NCBI GenBank assembly: GCA_949317995.1
Contig: OX439042.1
Location: 20,253,174 to 20,317,173 of the forward strand
DNA: 64,000 bases
DNA from: Acholoe squamosa
Lineage: Eukaryota > Annelida > Polychaeta > Phyllodocida > Polynoidae
Direction of reading: 5' to 3'
Of this stretch, positions 24,386-37,100 are shown one piece after another. Below the pieces are notes generated by a model, which saw only the letters and a list, made by a program, of their open reading frames with translations, made no database searches and had not been told where the DNA came from. The position numbers and the translations under genes were made by a program. Each line of letters starts with the position of its first letter. The first letter of the stretch is position 1.

Positions 24386-24860
24386 CATTCAATCATTACA
24401 TATCTGGGAACCTAAGGATCATAAAACTAAGGTATGATACAGTCATTTAACAAGATTCATTCAGAAGTAAAGATACATACAACTTATATAGATCTTCAAT
24501 CATTTGTAAGCAGAATGTCACCAGATTACAGTACTTAACGGTAAACCTAGAGATATACATATAAGCACTATGGTTGATGTAGGAATGTAAAACGTAACAT
24601 AATCTTCTGATAACAAGTTGATAACAGACTTAAGTAAATATACCATGACCTATATTCAAATGGGACACTTGGGCTGTAATGAAAAAGATACGTATGGGAG
24701 AAATAAGTAATTTCCTACAGTAATAATCTCTTAGACAAAATCAGAATTGATAAATCCATGGCCATGTCAATCTGAGTAAACTTTGTTGCTTGGCAGGAAA
24801 ATACATTTCTTAAAATCACATCATGAAAGTCACAAAGAAGGAAAATAAGTTTTGAGCTGA

Positions 24861-27800
24861 TCATTGTTTCTTCAGTTTGTCCATTAGAACGGCATTTTCT
24901 TGTTTCATTTGTTTGTAGTCAGATGTCATACGCTCCAGATTAGAAATGACCTTTTTCTTCGACTCCTGCTCGATCTGGAAAGTAAAATTGAGAATACTCC
25001 ATTTTCATCTTCTATGGGTAACAGCCCTTAAATGAGATCGTTATTCAATGGATGACATATGAATAATTTGTGATTGACTCCTTATGCCACATCAAATTAT
25101 AAAATATGAAATATAATTTCTTAGCCAGAAAATAGTGAATTATTTCTGTCTCGGTACATTGTTAAACTTAAATTTGAATCAAATGATAAGTAGGATAACT
25201 CACCTGATCTTCTAGGTCCCTGATTTCACGCACTATGCTGCCCGTCTCCTCCACAGTTTTTATCAATATATTGCAATTCTACAAACATATAAAAGGACAT
25301 TAAGAGTAAGAGATGACACTAAAATAGGGTCTTCATTAAATTCAAGTATAATCAGCGCCTCCCCCCTCCCCCCCAAAAAAATAATAAAATAAAAAAAAGA
25401 AGAAAAATCTATTGTTTCCAAGAGGAAAATGATACATATTTATGTATATAGCAAAGACAGCTCGCCTGAATAACAAACAATAATAGAACAATCTAACTTG
25501 GGTTTGTACTTACCTCATGCAAAGACGCCAGATATTTGTATGCTTTACGTACTGATTCATCTTTTTTCGCATCCTGTGGAAAAAGAAAATTTTCAATCAC
25601 CAAACATGTATTTGTAGCAGAATACCCATTCCACATCAATAGCTGGACTTTGCTTAATATCATAGGTTTTCGTCATTTCACTGAGAAATCAGATGCATCA
25701 GGCACAATTTAAATTCTTAATTTTTCTCAACGTAAATATGAGCGTTGTACAGCTTCTTGTCGCGAATATGGTGTGTGACATTACGGGGTACTCGCAGTAT
25801 TTATATTTGCGTAAAATTCCGCTTATAAGCCACACCCTGAATTTGGGAGAAAGCTATAAGCTGCAGAAGGAGTCTGAAATAGTGCCAAATCCTTAATAAA
25901 GTCTATATAAGTAAAACCCCGTGTACACGCCGCACCCTGAGTTCCTGGAGGTGCTATAAGCCAAACCAGGGATCTGAAATGGTCTATACATGTATACACG
26001 GAGTTTTACGGTATATAGGCTAATTATGGGAGGACTGTGTGTACTCAAGTACAGCTACCATTATTTTAAACTCACCTTGAATATCAACTCGTCTGTGACG
26101 GTGAATGTTCGGTCCAGTTTACCGGCCTGCATGTTAATCTCCTTTTGTATTGTCTTTGTGTCCAATAGGATCTACAGAGCACAAAGAAAAACATTCAATA
26201 AACTACTTGTCGATGTATCTATCTCCCAGCTTCTCTTAGACAATATATTGGGGAAAACTTTACATGTTACAATTAGGTCTTCCTAAGTACTAAATGTACT
26301 CAAGGCAAGTGCATGTAATATTTAGGAATTAGTGGAGCAAATCCAATTGAGAAACCATAATATATATCTCAGGCTTGTACTAAATTCAAAACAGACAGAA
26401 AAGGGAACCACCAGGTATACCTTATCTATTTCCTCTTTTTGCTTTTTGATATTTGAAACAATTTCCATAATTTTCCTCGTATATGCTGATCTGTTGACAT
26501 CTTTGGTCATCCTTCCATATTCCGCAAGCTGAAAATGAGAAGAGGGCGATATGGATGAAAGAATAGGACAATATATATATAACAGCACCACACTTAAGTC
26601 ACAACAACTGAAAGTGAGGTTATCAACGGACATCTGCATCGGAATAGCACGATATGTCAAGATTGGCCAGAAAGCTTGAAATCAGGGAATATATTCTGAT
26701 CAAGACCACTTTAATACAAACTGGGGACGAGGCCAACATAAACTTGACATTTACTTGTGAAGGTTGGTCCATGCTTTGGTCTATAGTTTTCTTTTGAGGC
26801 TATTTTTTTCTTTTAGATTGGTCAATAGATTAAAACATGAATATAACGAGTGTTGAAGCGAGTGAACTCGCAAGTAACTTGGAAAGTATAGGTCTCGCCA
26901 TTTTGACACTATAGTGACAGCAATGCGGAAGACTTACCAACAATTATATGGAGCTGTAGTAGTTGTTAATATAAAAAATATCCCAAACAAAGAAGAAACG
27001 TAGTCCATACGTATTGCGAGACTGCCATTTTGGATTTTGCCGTCAGTCGGCTAGCTATATCGTCCTCTCGCACCAAATTTTCTCTAATCATTTTAAATCT
27101 TAGTTATAAGGCCTGTATTTGCATGGATTCATCTTTTTCCCCCTATGTTGTACCATATTATTATGATTTTCTTTAACATCCGCCATGTTTGTATCAAAGT
27201 GACACAAACTTGCAATGTCATAGAAGTTTAACTGCTCGGACGTTTTTTTGGCAAAAACATGCCGAGACGAACGCAAATCGCTTCATTGAGAATTATGCTA
27301 CTAGAATGTTTTTATTGTTATATTTTTAAATAAGAAACATAGAGAAATGTCCAATATAGCCATAGAAGGCAAAATAACATGCAATATATGATGTCTATTT
27401 GAACTTCACCATGTGTATGACACCCGATCCGACCAGAGCTGACACCCTAAGCTGACACCTCCATAGAAAAGCATTGAGTGCACAAAGCAACTTGCACCCA
27501 TTTTGAGATTACCTACTTTTTTAAAACCTTAATATCACAAAGATAAGGACCAGATAACAGGTAAAAATTACACCTCTATGATCCTGAATATGTACACTAT
27601 CTCATGACATGTTTCATTTTCTCTCATATTTTATCATTTTGATGTTATTTGAGGGTGAAGTGACAGTCCCATCTCTCAGAGGCCATTTGAGTTCTTAATT
27701 TTCGGCATGCCCCCACCTGTCTCTAAAAACTTTGAAAAGTAAACTTTCCAAGTTAACAAGCACAATACAATATATCAGATTTGCTACAATGAATGCTTTT

Positions 27801-30800
27801 TGATCTACCCTGGTACCAATAATTCATGCTCACCAATTGCTTGTGTACTTCCTCCTTTGTTCTAGCCTCTGATGCAACAACTTTCATTTTCTCTCGTAAT
27901 TCTCTGATCTCCTCCAACTTGTTCTCTGCCTCATGCTGAAATAGAAATTTATTTTTTCATCACAGGTAACTCAAAATTCACAATTACTTAAGTGTATTAT
28001 CAAATCTTTCTAAAGAAATCGTACTATCCTTCATTTATCTTTTATAGATAGGAACATTTCTAAATGTAGCTAAACAACATCACCAGGTATTTCTAATTTA
28101 CGGTAAATACCAGGATACAGTATTCCCTTTTGTTCTCCTAGCTGTATAATATAGTATCTACTCACAGCACGGTTACTGTTGACCTCTTTGAGCTGACGGA
28201 GTTGCTCGATGAGCGGCACGCGGTGCTTCTCCCACTGGTTGGCAAGGTTCACAAGACGCTGACTACTCGCACCTACTACTGCCTGCAAGACAAGGATGAG
28301 TCATTAGATATGCATAAGCTGCTTTAAAAAGGCAAATGTCCTCTATTTACACAACTCATAACAGTTTACTGTTTAGTTACGTACTTTTGCGATACATCAA
28401 CATCAATGATATTTCACCCTGACAGTATCTAACTAGAAGTTAATGTTACGTGATGTAAAAGCACTCATTTTGTATCCAACGATCCAACTTTACTATGAGT
28501 GGAAAGGTTATTGATACAATGCCATCACCTGCATTACTCATCTCCATAGTACCTCAATGTAACTAGCAAAACGTAGTCATCACTTCTTCATATTCTTCAT
28601 GTCAAGATTCTCTGTTGGACTATAACACACTATAACGCATAACGGCCTTATGAAGGCCCGAGACCAGAGTGTGTTATAGTCCAACAGAGAGTCAAGACAT
28701 GAAGATTGAGTTGTCTATTGTCTTTATAAAACATGTTACCATTTTCATCACATTGATCAAAGTCTAAAGCCTCTGATATCCCACAGGAATGATAGACAAG
28801 CTGTGGCCTTGCTCAGGTGTGCACTGTACTCCTATAATGCACTCAAGGTCACTTCTATCGTGCAGCAGTGCATGGTCTGCCATTTTATAAATACTATGCT
28901 TGCATGAGTACACAGATGATGTCAAATGGCGTTATGTCTTTACAAAAACGTTGTCTTTACAGACTTAAGTGCTAACCATTATCATACCTTGACACAAACT
29001 GTAGATGCAGCAAAATAAGGCTAAAATGTCTTTTTCATCGACTATGATCCAGTGTACTCACCTGAAGTTTTTCTATATTTATTTCTGCCTCTGGTAATAA
29101 GTCTAATGTTTGTTTCTTCACTCTATAACCATCCTCCTTCTCAATCTTCTGTCTTTCTATAGAAGATATGCTTTCTTGAAGCTGTCGATGTGAGAAAAGG
29201 AAAACACATTTTAGTTCATATCGACCTTATTGCAATATAACTTTATAGCATACGTTTTTTTTAATAACCAAATACGTCATCGACAAAGAATCAGTTTCAG
29301 TAACGTCTGCCTTATTAGTAACATTTAGAAATAGATTTTACTGATTCCTATTTATACCCCCATCTGGGGTTCACTTAAGAAGACAAAATGTACCTGTTGG
29401 TTGCTGGCATTCATCTTTCGCATGTTGAGATCCAACTTCTCTATTTGTGACGTCACTTCCGCTAATTCATGACGTATAGATTCAACCTCCTCTTCCTGTT
29501 TCTTCTGTTGCTCCTGAACAAAAATGACACACACGACTCAGTTTTTCACAACGTAATCATTTTCAATAATCAACTACAGAATGTCTCTCATAAGAAGTAG
29601 CGGGGTAGGGACAAGTATACTGACCACATGCACTTTTATATAATAATGGAGTGTGTTTTATCGAGGACGGAACAATAACCAGCCTTATCCAGCATAAGAA
29701 CTATTTCCAGTGTACGTGATATTTGATATCTGTGAGGTAGGACTACGACTTACTTCTTGAGTTTCCATCGGCGATCCCTCTAATTTACTAATACCTAAGG
29801 ACGGCGCAGTTTTCTCTTCATCCTAGAACAGTAAAAGAATGGTCTCAATGTAGATGAACTGTTTGATAAATAAGCAATAATTACAACAATGATTATCAAT
29901 ACTACTCTAAGGGTGTTGTCTTGCAATCTGTTCAAACATAAACGTAACTTTTTGTTAAAATCTTTAACGGGTATTTGTCATCTAAGCACGACCGAATGTC
30001 TGTACATAGATGGAAAGACGGAATGCTGTAGACCAAAGAAGTTGAAACGTTTCTATATATTATAAGACAGAATTGGTTGCAATACCTGAGCAAACTGCAG
30101 TTTTTCCGTATGTGTAAAGCGTGAACCTTTAGTTTTGGCGGTGGTGGCAGCTGCGCGGTCACTCATGGCAGTTACCATGGAGACCAGGTCTTGAGAGTCC
30201 TGAGCTGAAGAGACACCAGCACTGGCAGCCTCTACAGATTGCTGCAACTGGTCTGTAATACTCTTCTGGAGTTTTTGCCGCTTTCTCGCCTTGTATTCCT
30301 ATAAAGTAAGTTTATGCCAATGAAATCCTCATTTTTTCTTTCTTGGATCAAAGGAAATGAATATAGCCCCCTTATGGATGGTACACTAATCATGTGTTTT
30401 TTTTGTTCATGTTTTATCGATGATAGAAAAATTCGGAAGTACATAGCAGTATTGATAGATGAAGTAGACAGCTTCTTAGGATTGATTACATGTGTTTGTC
30501 TCATTTACTAAAACATGCTGTGAGTGCTTTTCTAGCCACACATTGATGTAGCTATCAGATATAGGATGGATGATGAACTGTAAGTTACCTCAGGAGAGAG
30601 TCTTGAGGCGAGGCCATTCGCGTTCCACTCAGCCTCCCACTCCTGCTGTGCTGTAAAGCTGACAGCGTTTGTCTCCAGTATTGAAGCCGCTACTGATGTG
30701 TGCTGGGGCGGTTGACATGTAACCGGTGCCAAGTCACGCTTATAATAATTTCGACATTCTGTAAACACAATATGTGCACAGGACCCATTACATCAAACAA

Positions 30801-33799
30801 AACTCTGCATGTAGAAGGATGGGTCAAGATTATTTATCAATTTTCACCAATACTTTATTTCCCTGATTGTACAGAGCGAAATCTATTTTGAGTTTGATAT
30901 GTATGCAAAATATGTATGCAAAATATATACAAGCAATGATAGCTCATATCAACAACACTTACCTTTAGGTATTTTTCTTGTAATGTCTCCAATTCCTTGT
31001 GGGCTTCTCAGGTGATACGCTTTGAAATTATGGACATTACTGCAACCCTATCAGAAGAAAGGAGAAAATATTTTCACACCTTTGTCCATCCTTTTACAAA
31101 GAATGGGATGAAAGGTATTAGAATTATGAACATAATTCACATATTTTGTGGTCCTGTCTTTTGTCAGCTCATCTTGTACAGTCTTTGTGTAATGTGTCAG
31201 AAATGTTGCAGCAATACTAACCCACACGATATGTGCATTACTTACCTCCCTGTGCCAAGTAGATGGTTTGCCCCGCCATGCGATACCCCTTGACTTGCAG
31301 TAGGAGGGAGTCCATGGACTACGCAGCTGAAGAGCCAGAGCAGCCGCTACAGAACGCTGCAGTAGGGCAGAGCCACCTATAACAAAGGAAAATGACGTAA
31401 CAATTTTTACACAAATAGCAGAGACGTATAGGGCATTTATTTATTTTAAATTTTTACATTAAAAAATGTTCGTGAAAATCATTATATTAGAACTGAAGTT
31501 ATGTTATTTCAAAATCCTCTAGGCAAATTCTCTAGGTGCGGCTAATAACCCAATGTGGCTGAGAGGTGGGAGTTTAAATACACCATCTATTCTTTTACAA
31601 AACAATTACACATAAACGGGTGTACTTTACCGACTACTTCTTCAGTAGATTCTACCGAGTCTCTTGGTAGCTTCTCAATGAGGAACATGAACACCTTACG
31701 CACTTCTGATTCATTGGAATAGAGGAAAGTCTGATAACCAACTTCTCCTCTATATCCAAGGTTCTGAAATTGGACAAACACATTATTAACCATAACATGA
31801 TTGTGAAAACTATGCCTCCATGTACATTATCACTGAAAGCTTTGACCATTCATATTCTTTCTGGGTCATAAACATAAACAAGATAGATCATGTTTAAAGT
31901 TTGAATCGACAGATCTACTTTTCATTCCTCCACAACAATTCAATCATTCAAGAAACTGTTAAATTTGAGAAAGTCGACTCACTGTGATAGCCGTTGCCAG
32001 AGCTGTTCCGACCCTGAAGCGGGCGGACATGCTCTGTGGCAGTTTGTGTGGGATGTCGGAGTCATTGTTGATAACCTTTAGGCATGTGGCAGTTGCCTCA
32101 ACGATCAACTCAGTGGAAAATTTGTGGATACTGGTTATATCCTCCTCAATGTCACTGCAGAAATAATTCAGCTGTCAGAGATACATATCATATGGTAGAA
32201 ACCGTAATATAACCCCGGGAAGATAACATACATTTATATGGTGGCAAACAAGAGTTACTGGAACGATGATCCCAAGGAACGATGATCCCACGGGAACAAT
32301 GATCCCATTTTCTCCTCCCTAGAAACGATGATCCCATCTTAAGGAACCATGGTCCCACATTAGAATATCTCTTATAGCTTATGTTTACTGACCCATGTGC
32401 ACTAGTATTCCATGATTTGTTGGTGATTTATGCATGGAAATTGATAGAAATGATGAATTATAATGATTAAATGCCCAGAAATGTCTGAAAATGATTTTTT
32501 TTTTCAACACTGCAGGCTACTTCTCTAGGCTACTTACATACCCTACACATTAAAGGCACAGTAATATCAGATTTTTAATGATTTGTTGGTGATTTATGCA
32601 TGGAAATAAATAGAAATGATGAATAATTATGACTAAGATGCAAAATAAATGTCCGAAATTGTCTGTACCTATAGAACTAGATCTATCATTGGAGTGATTT
32701 TTTTTTTCATAGTTATTTTACATAGATGTATTTTTTTTGTGTATATTTATTTTTTACTTATATTTCTTTTGATTATTGGGGATGCGTATCATTTACATGG
32801 ATTAATCCTAGGGTTTCACAGATTAACAGACAAACTGTCAGTACTGTACCTACACACACATTAGCCTACTGTCACTCTCAAATTCTTCCTAGATTTCATG
32901 GAAAACTCTTCATCTGAATACCACTTTGTCAATAACATGTTCAGAGATATGATACAAACACAATATAGCCATATTTGAAAAGTGGGGCAATCATTTCGTT
33001 AAGATGGGATCATGGTTCCTCAAAAGCTGGGATCATCATTCTGGGATCATTGTTCCTTGGAATCATCGCTCATGTAATCGCAAACAGTTGTTAATTATAG
33101 ATAGCACCCAATAGTTTCGACTAATATAACATATAAGGTCTGTGGTGGAAAGAAAAAGATGATTGTACTTTTAATATATTTTGGGCATGTGACCATTTAC
33201 TAACTAGAGGGTTAGTGTGAAAAAGAAACGAACTGCAAACCTGGCTAGTTAGTCACAGCCTAGTGTTTTGTATTAGGTCCTGGGTGAGATTGAATTATGT
33301 ATATTGCCTTGGAAGGCTTGGTGAAAACAGGGTACTTATCATGGTAAATGTCAGTACCGGTACCAATATTTGAAATCCCAGAGGCAGAGAGTTAGAGAAG
33401 TTACATCTATGGACATACACTTATTAAATAATAAATACTGACCCCTGGTCAATACCCCTGCCCCTGGATCTGCATTGTTTAGACCATCAATCATCGGGAA
33501 ACAATGATGTATTCAACCCGGGAGATTCAAGGGAGGCGGATCCCTTCCTGGGCACCCTGATGGGTTCAATGGGTTTCCGCACTCCACTTCAAACTCCGAC
33601 TTTGTAGGCCACAATTTGGTAACACATCAAAGATTTTCTCCAAAAGACACGACTTAAAATACATGACAACCAAATAACTATACAATGGAGCTTTAGTCTT
33701 TCGTACTAAACACATAATATGTCCGAATAAGCTATCTTATCGTAATTACCATCCGATTGATCGTAGCGAGTGAACGATGATTCCGTCTACTTCCTCCAT
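24861..33799 (-). CDS. CCDC22: CCDC22, CCC (Commander) complex coiled-coil protein
   Basis: CCDC22 pairs with CCDC93 and COMMD proteins in the endosomal Commander assembly that recycles receptors. Seventeen coding exons with GT-AG borders and compatible phases give 644 aa (human about 627): 33750-33799, 31983-32154, 31631-31763, 31246-31376, 30963-31047, 30589-30758, 30086-30298, 29754-29822, 29394-29513, 29062-29181, 28166-28282, 27834-27935, 26421-26528, 26076-26171, 25514-25573, 25204-25278, 24861-24974. Residues 1-115 are the NN-CH domain (MEEVDGIIVHSLRS; NLGYRGEVGYQTFLY). KGSRFTHTEK lies near 304, and coiled coil runs from about 345 to the end, with the family signatures QWEKHRVPL, IMEIVSNIKKQKEEI, GKLDRTFTVTDEL and DAKKDESVRKAYKYL. 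The frame stays open upstream of the chosen ATG, but the family starts with MEE, so 33799 is preferred. Exon 5 borders are least certain. Not seen: any damage. Confidence 0.96.
25803..26016. mobile_element. Possible MITE in CCDC22 intron 14
   Basis: The left GCGTAAAATTCCGCTTATAA and the inverted right CCGTAAAACTCCGTGTATAC are similar, and a second internal copy (GTAAAACCCCGTGTACACGC) follows the left end, each leading into GC.CACCCTGA.TT. The ends are imperfect and no duplication was identified. Confidence 0.4.
28595..28704. mobile_element. Short foldback element in CCDC22 intron 10
   Basis: Arms of 37 bp, including TCTCTGTTGGACTATAACAC, pair with three mismatches around a 36-nt centre. At 110 bp this is a minimal MITE or a stable hairpin in the CCDC22 pre-mRNA. 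Confidence 0.65.
32251..33079. mobile_element. DNA element with GGAACGATGATCCCA ends in CCDC22 intron 1
   Basis: The left arm carries GGAACGATGATCCCAAGG repeated several times, and the right arm carries the inverted words (GGGATCATTGTTCCTTGG). GCAAACA flanks both ends (32244-32250 and 33080-33086), consistent with a 7-8 bp duplication as in hAT-like elements. Inside, a segment beginning TGATTTGTTGGTGATTTATG occurs twice (about 32412 and 32578). No transposase is encoded. Confidence 0.65.
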
Positions 33800-34173
33800 T
33801 TTGTCCAGCTGCACGTCATGTGACATAAAAAAAGTATACGTAGAGAATGAGCATTCGTACTCTGATTGGTCAATATTGGAGAAACCACTCTTCATTATTG
33901 CGCTCAAACATGTGTAGATTGTTATAGAAATAAATAATGATGTTGAAAAAAAATATAAAAATATGATATACTCAATTCCATCAAGGTAATCGCTCCTATG
34001 AATAAAATTTGATTTTAGAAAATATTCCATGCGGTCCTGCTTTGTATACGTTATGGCGGCCAGTGGCGCTGTTTACAACTTTGACATAACGAAAACATAG
34101 TTAATTTAATAATCATATGGCCCACAGTGGTTGACACAAACCCGTAAAAAGGTTCCCTATATATTAGTTCACA
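33800..34173. promoter_or_regulatory. Shared bidirectional promoter between CCDC22 and SCLT1
   Basis: The two start codons face away from each other with 374 bp between them, so both 5' UTRs and core promoters must lie here, unless non-coding first exons exist. An inverted CCAAT box (CTGATTGG, 33872-33879) and a YY1-type ATGGCGGC (about 34053-34060) are visible. A TCATGTGAC word sits near 33818. No TATA box and no clear RFX X-box were seen. Confidence 0.6.
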
Positions 34174-37100
34174 ATGGAGTCCGAGGAACTTCATGCTTTG
34201 CGTGATCAAGGTAAGTCTAGCCCAAGATATTGATGGAGTTTATCATCGATTATGAACTCAACTGTCTCAAGTTGACGTGCACTGACAAGTTCTGCACCTG
34301 TCCTGTGAGGCTGTGAGTGTGACCCTGTGTCTGGCTCAGCGCCAGACAGCCGCCAGTGTCTGTCATTATCTTAACAGTGTTAAAATGGGCTTGCTGCTCT
34401 CCCTAGGAATAATGACAATCTGAAATAATGTGCATCACTCTCACACACATTCAGTGTAGCATTTGATATGCATTGATCATGATTGATGTCAGCCGTCAAC
34501 AAAATAACACAGAGTCAGACTATGACAAACATAAATCTTAATACATGTATTAGGTATGTGACTAAAAATTTTAAACACATGAGAGCTTTTGGTTTTTGGC
34601 ACAGTCTTTTCTGCACATATGTGAGAAGCAACATGTTTTTTGAATTGTAATTTTAAGGTCATTTTTGAGTGAGTTATTGAGGTTTTTGTGAGACAAGGTT
34701 GGCCAAATTTTCGTCATGAAATTAAACTCTGCAAAGAGGAATTGTCTGTGACCCTTAGCTACATTATTGCCATAATTTGAAAAGAAATATATCATAGCAA
34801 ACCATATATTTCCTGAAAGCCAATGACTTTACGGATACAATGCAGTTTAAATGAAGCTGATACGACCACTAGGGTCAGAGATATGAATTTATGAATATAA
34901 AAAGTTGAGAAAAACCATCAAAATTAGCTGAAATTTAAGTTGGCTGATCCTAGAAACCTATGTGCTCGTCGATAGAATTCCTTCATATTTGGCAGAGATG
35001 GGGTTAAGACTATGTACTTGCTGTTCTATATGTTTTTGTTCGACTTCCAAAGTTCTATCATATAATGAATGAGAGATTACTAAAACATTTACCTAATTAA
35101 GGTGGTAATTAATTAACTAATTAGAGTTCATACAAAATTGAAACACTAAATCAAAGGAAATCTTGTCTTCTTGGCAGATAAAATATCAGGAACCTTATTC
35201 ATCAACTATTTCTATAATTTTAAAGCTAATCGCTGAGACCTATTCCTGCACACACCTCCCAAACCTGTCACAGTTTTCTAGGACATGGTCCGCGCTCATA
35301 GCAGCCCTTTCATTCACGTACCTACATGTATAAGGGAGTGGTCATTTTAATATACCTATCAAATAATCAACAGCATGAAGGCTGAACAGGGACGGGGGAG
35401 TAGTGGGCTTTCGGCGTTTCGCATGGATGTGCACATTTTTTTAGCCTCCCCCCTCCTGCACTGGAGGTGCAGATAATTTTCCAGCCCCTCTTAAGGCTCT
35501 TTGATCTAAAAGTAGCATGACATGCATGTTTTTCTTGCTAAAAAGAGGGTAAATTTTGACGCCCCCCTGACCCTCAAGAGTAGGCACTTACCTACCCCCA
35601 GTGCATGGTTCTGCTGCAGTGGAGGTGTGAAACTGTGATACAGCTGAAACTGGGGAGTGCTAAACTCTCCTTTTTTTTGCAAGCTCATTGTGTAGCTATT
35701 TATTGGAGGATCTAAACAAACATGGGCTCATTTTAAAGGTATTGATTAGGGGTTTAATCAGAATCTATTTGAGAAATAATTGATTCAGATAAACATCCCA
35801 TTCTCCCCAAGTGAAGTTACCCCATAACTTTGAAATCATTTTTTTGTATAAAGGCCAAATCTCACATAAAAGAGAATAGTTCCCACACTTTCTACAGAAA
35901 AAAAATGGTTTAGAAACTGTCTAGGTTTTTTCATTTCATAGGGGAACAGGATGTTTGCCAGACCCCAACAAAATTTTAGCGTGCCATTCGCTATCTGTTT
36001 GTTTGTTTGTCTGTTTGCTAGAATCCAATCCTATGTATATCATTTATATAGCAATAAATAGAGTGGATTTCCTTTTTAAATGAAGTCTTTACATCAATTT
36101 AAAGGGAAATTCTGACCGATTAAAGATCTCATATCAACTCCATAATTTTGCGCCAATTATGTGAGATCGCTAAACCGCAGATGATATTAGGCCAAGATAA
36201 AATCCCTTTAAATTATTAAATTTTGATATGATACATTGATTTTCAACCTTTTATGGGGAACTCTTCCATACATGAAAAGAAAATAGTCAAAAATAATGAT
36301 TTAAGAGATGTAGCCACTCCTGTATCAGATATGCTTGATCACAAATCTGGGCCCTATTTAAACTCCTAACAGTGGCAGAATTTTGGGTTCAATTTGGGGT
36401 CTTTGATCATTCATAACTTCCCTTATACTTGGCATAAAGACTTCATTTAAAGAGCAAATCCATTTCTTTTGATGAGATCTATCCATCGCTTAAAAGATAA
36501 ATTGCATGGGACAAAGTATTGAAAACTAGGTAAGTGCCTATCAAGAGGGGTCAAAAGTTTTTGCGCCCCCCCCCCTCAAACCCAGGAACCCCCCTGTTGT
36601 GTTGATAAATAATGACCACTCCCCAACACTCTAGATCTAGTCTAGCTTAGCTTAGGTCTAGCCTCTACAATTGGTTTTTACTATTTATTCCATGGCTTCA
36701 TTCCAGTCGATTATGTAATTAAAGTTAATCCTCCCGCCTTTGATCTAGATAGTCTCTGTGAAGGTGGGTGTGTATTGGACCCTATGCTGACTGCACAGTG
36801 TGCAACACACAAATTTACACCACCATCATGGCGCAAATATAGATATAACTATATTAGGTATGGATGGGTCCAGCCTAACCCATAGTGTCTTAGGTTGGAT
36901 GGATCAGCCTAAATCTCATCTGACACTATTCATCAGGACAGTAGACTACAGAGACTACTACGGGGTAGTCTAGATATATCAGGGGATTCATTAGCGCAAG
37001 TTTTGAATGACTTGCACTCATACAACAGAACATCCGACAGCACTTGCCAATATCATAAGTTCTTAACTTCTGCAAATCCTGTCTCACGCCACATGTCTGT

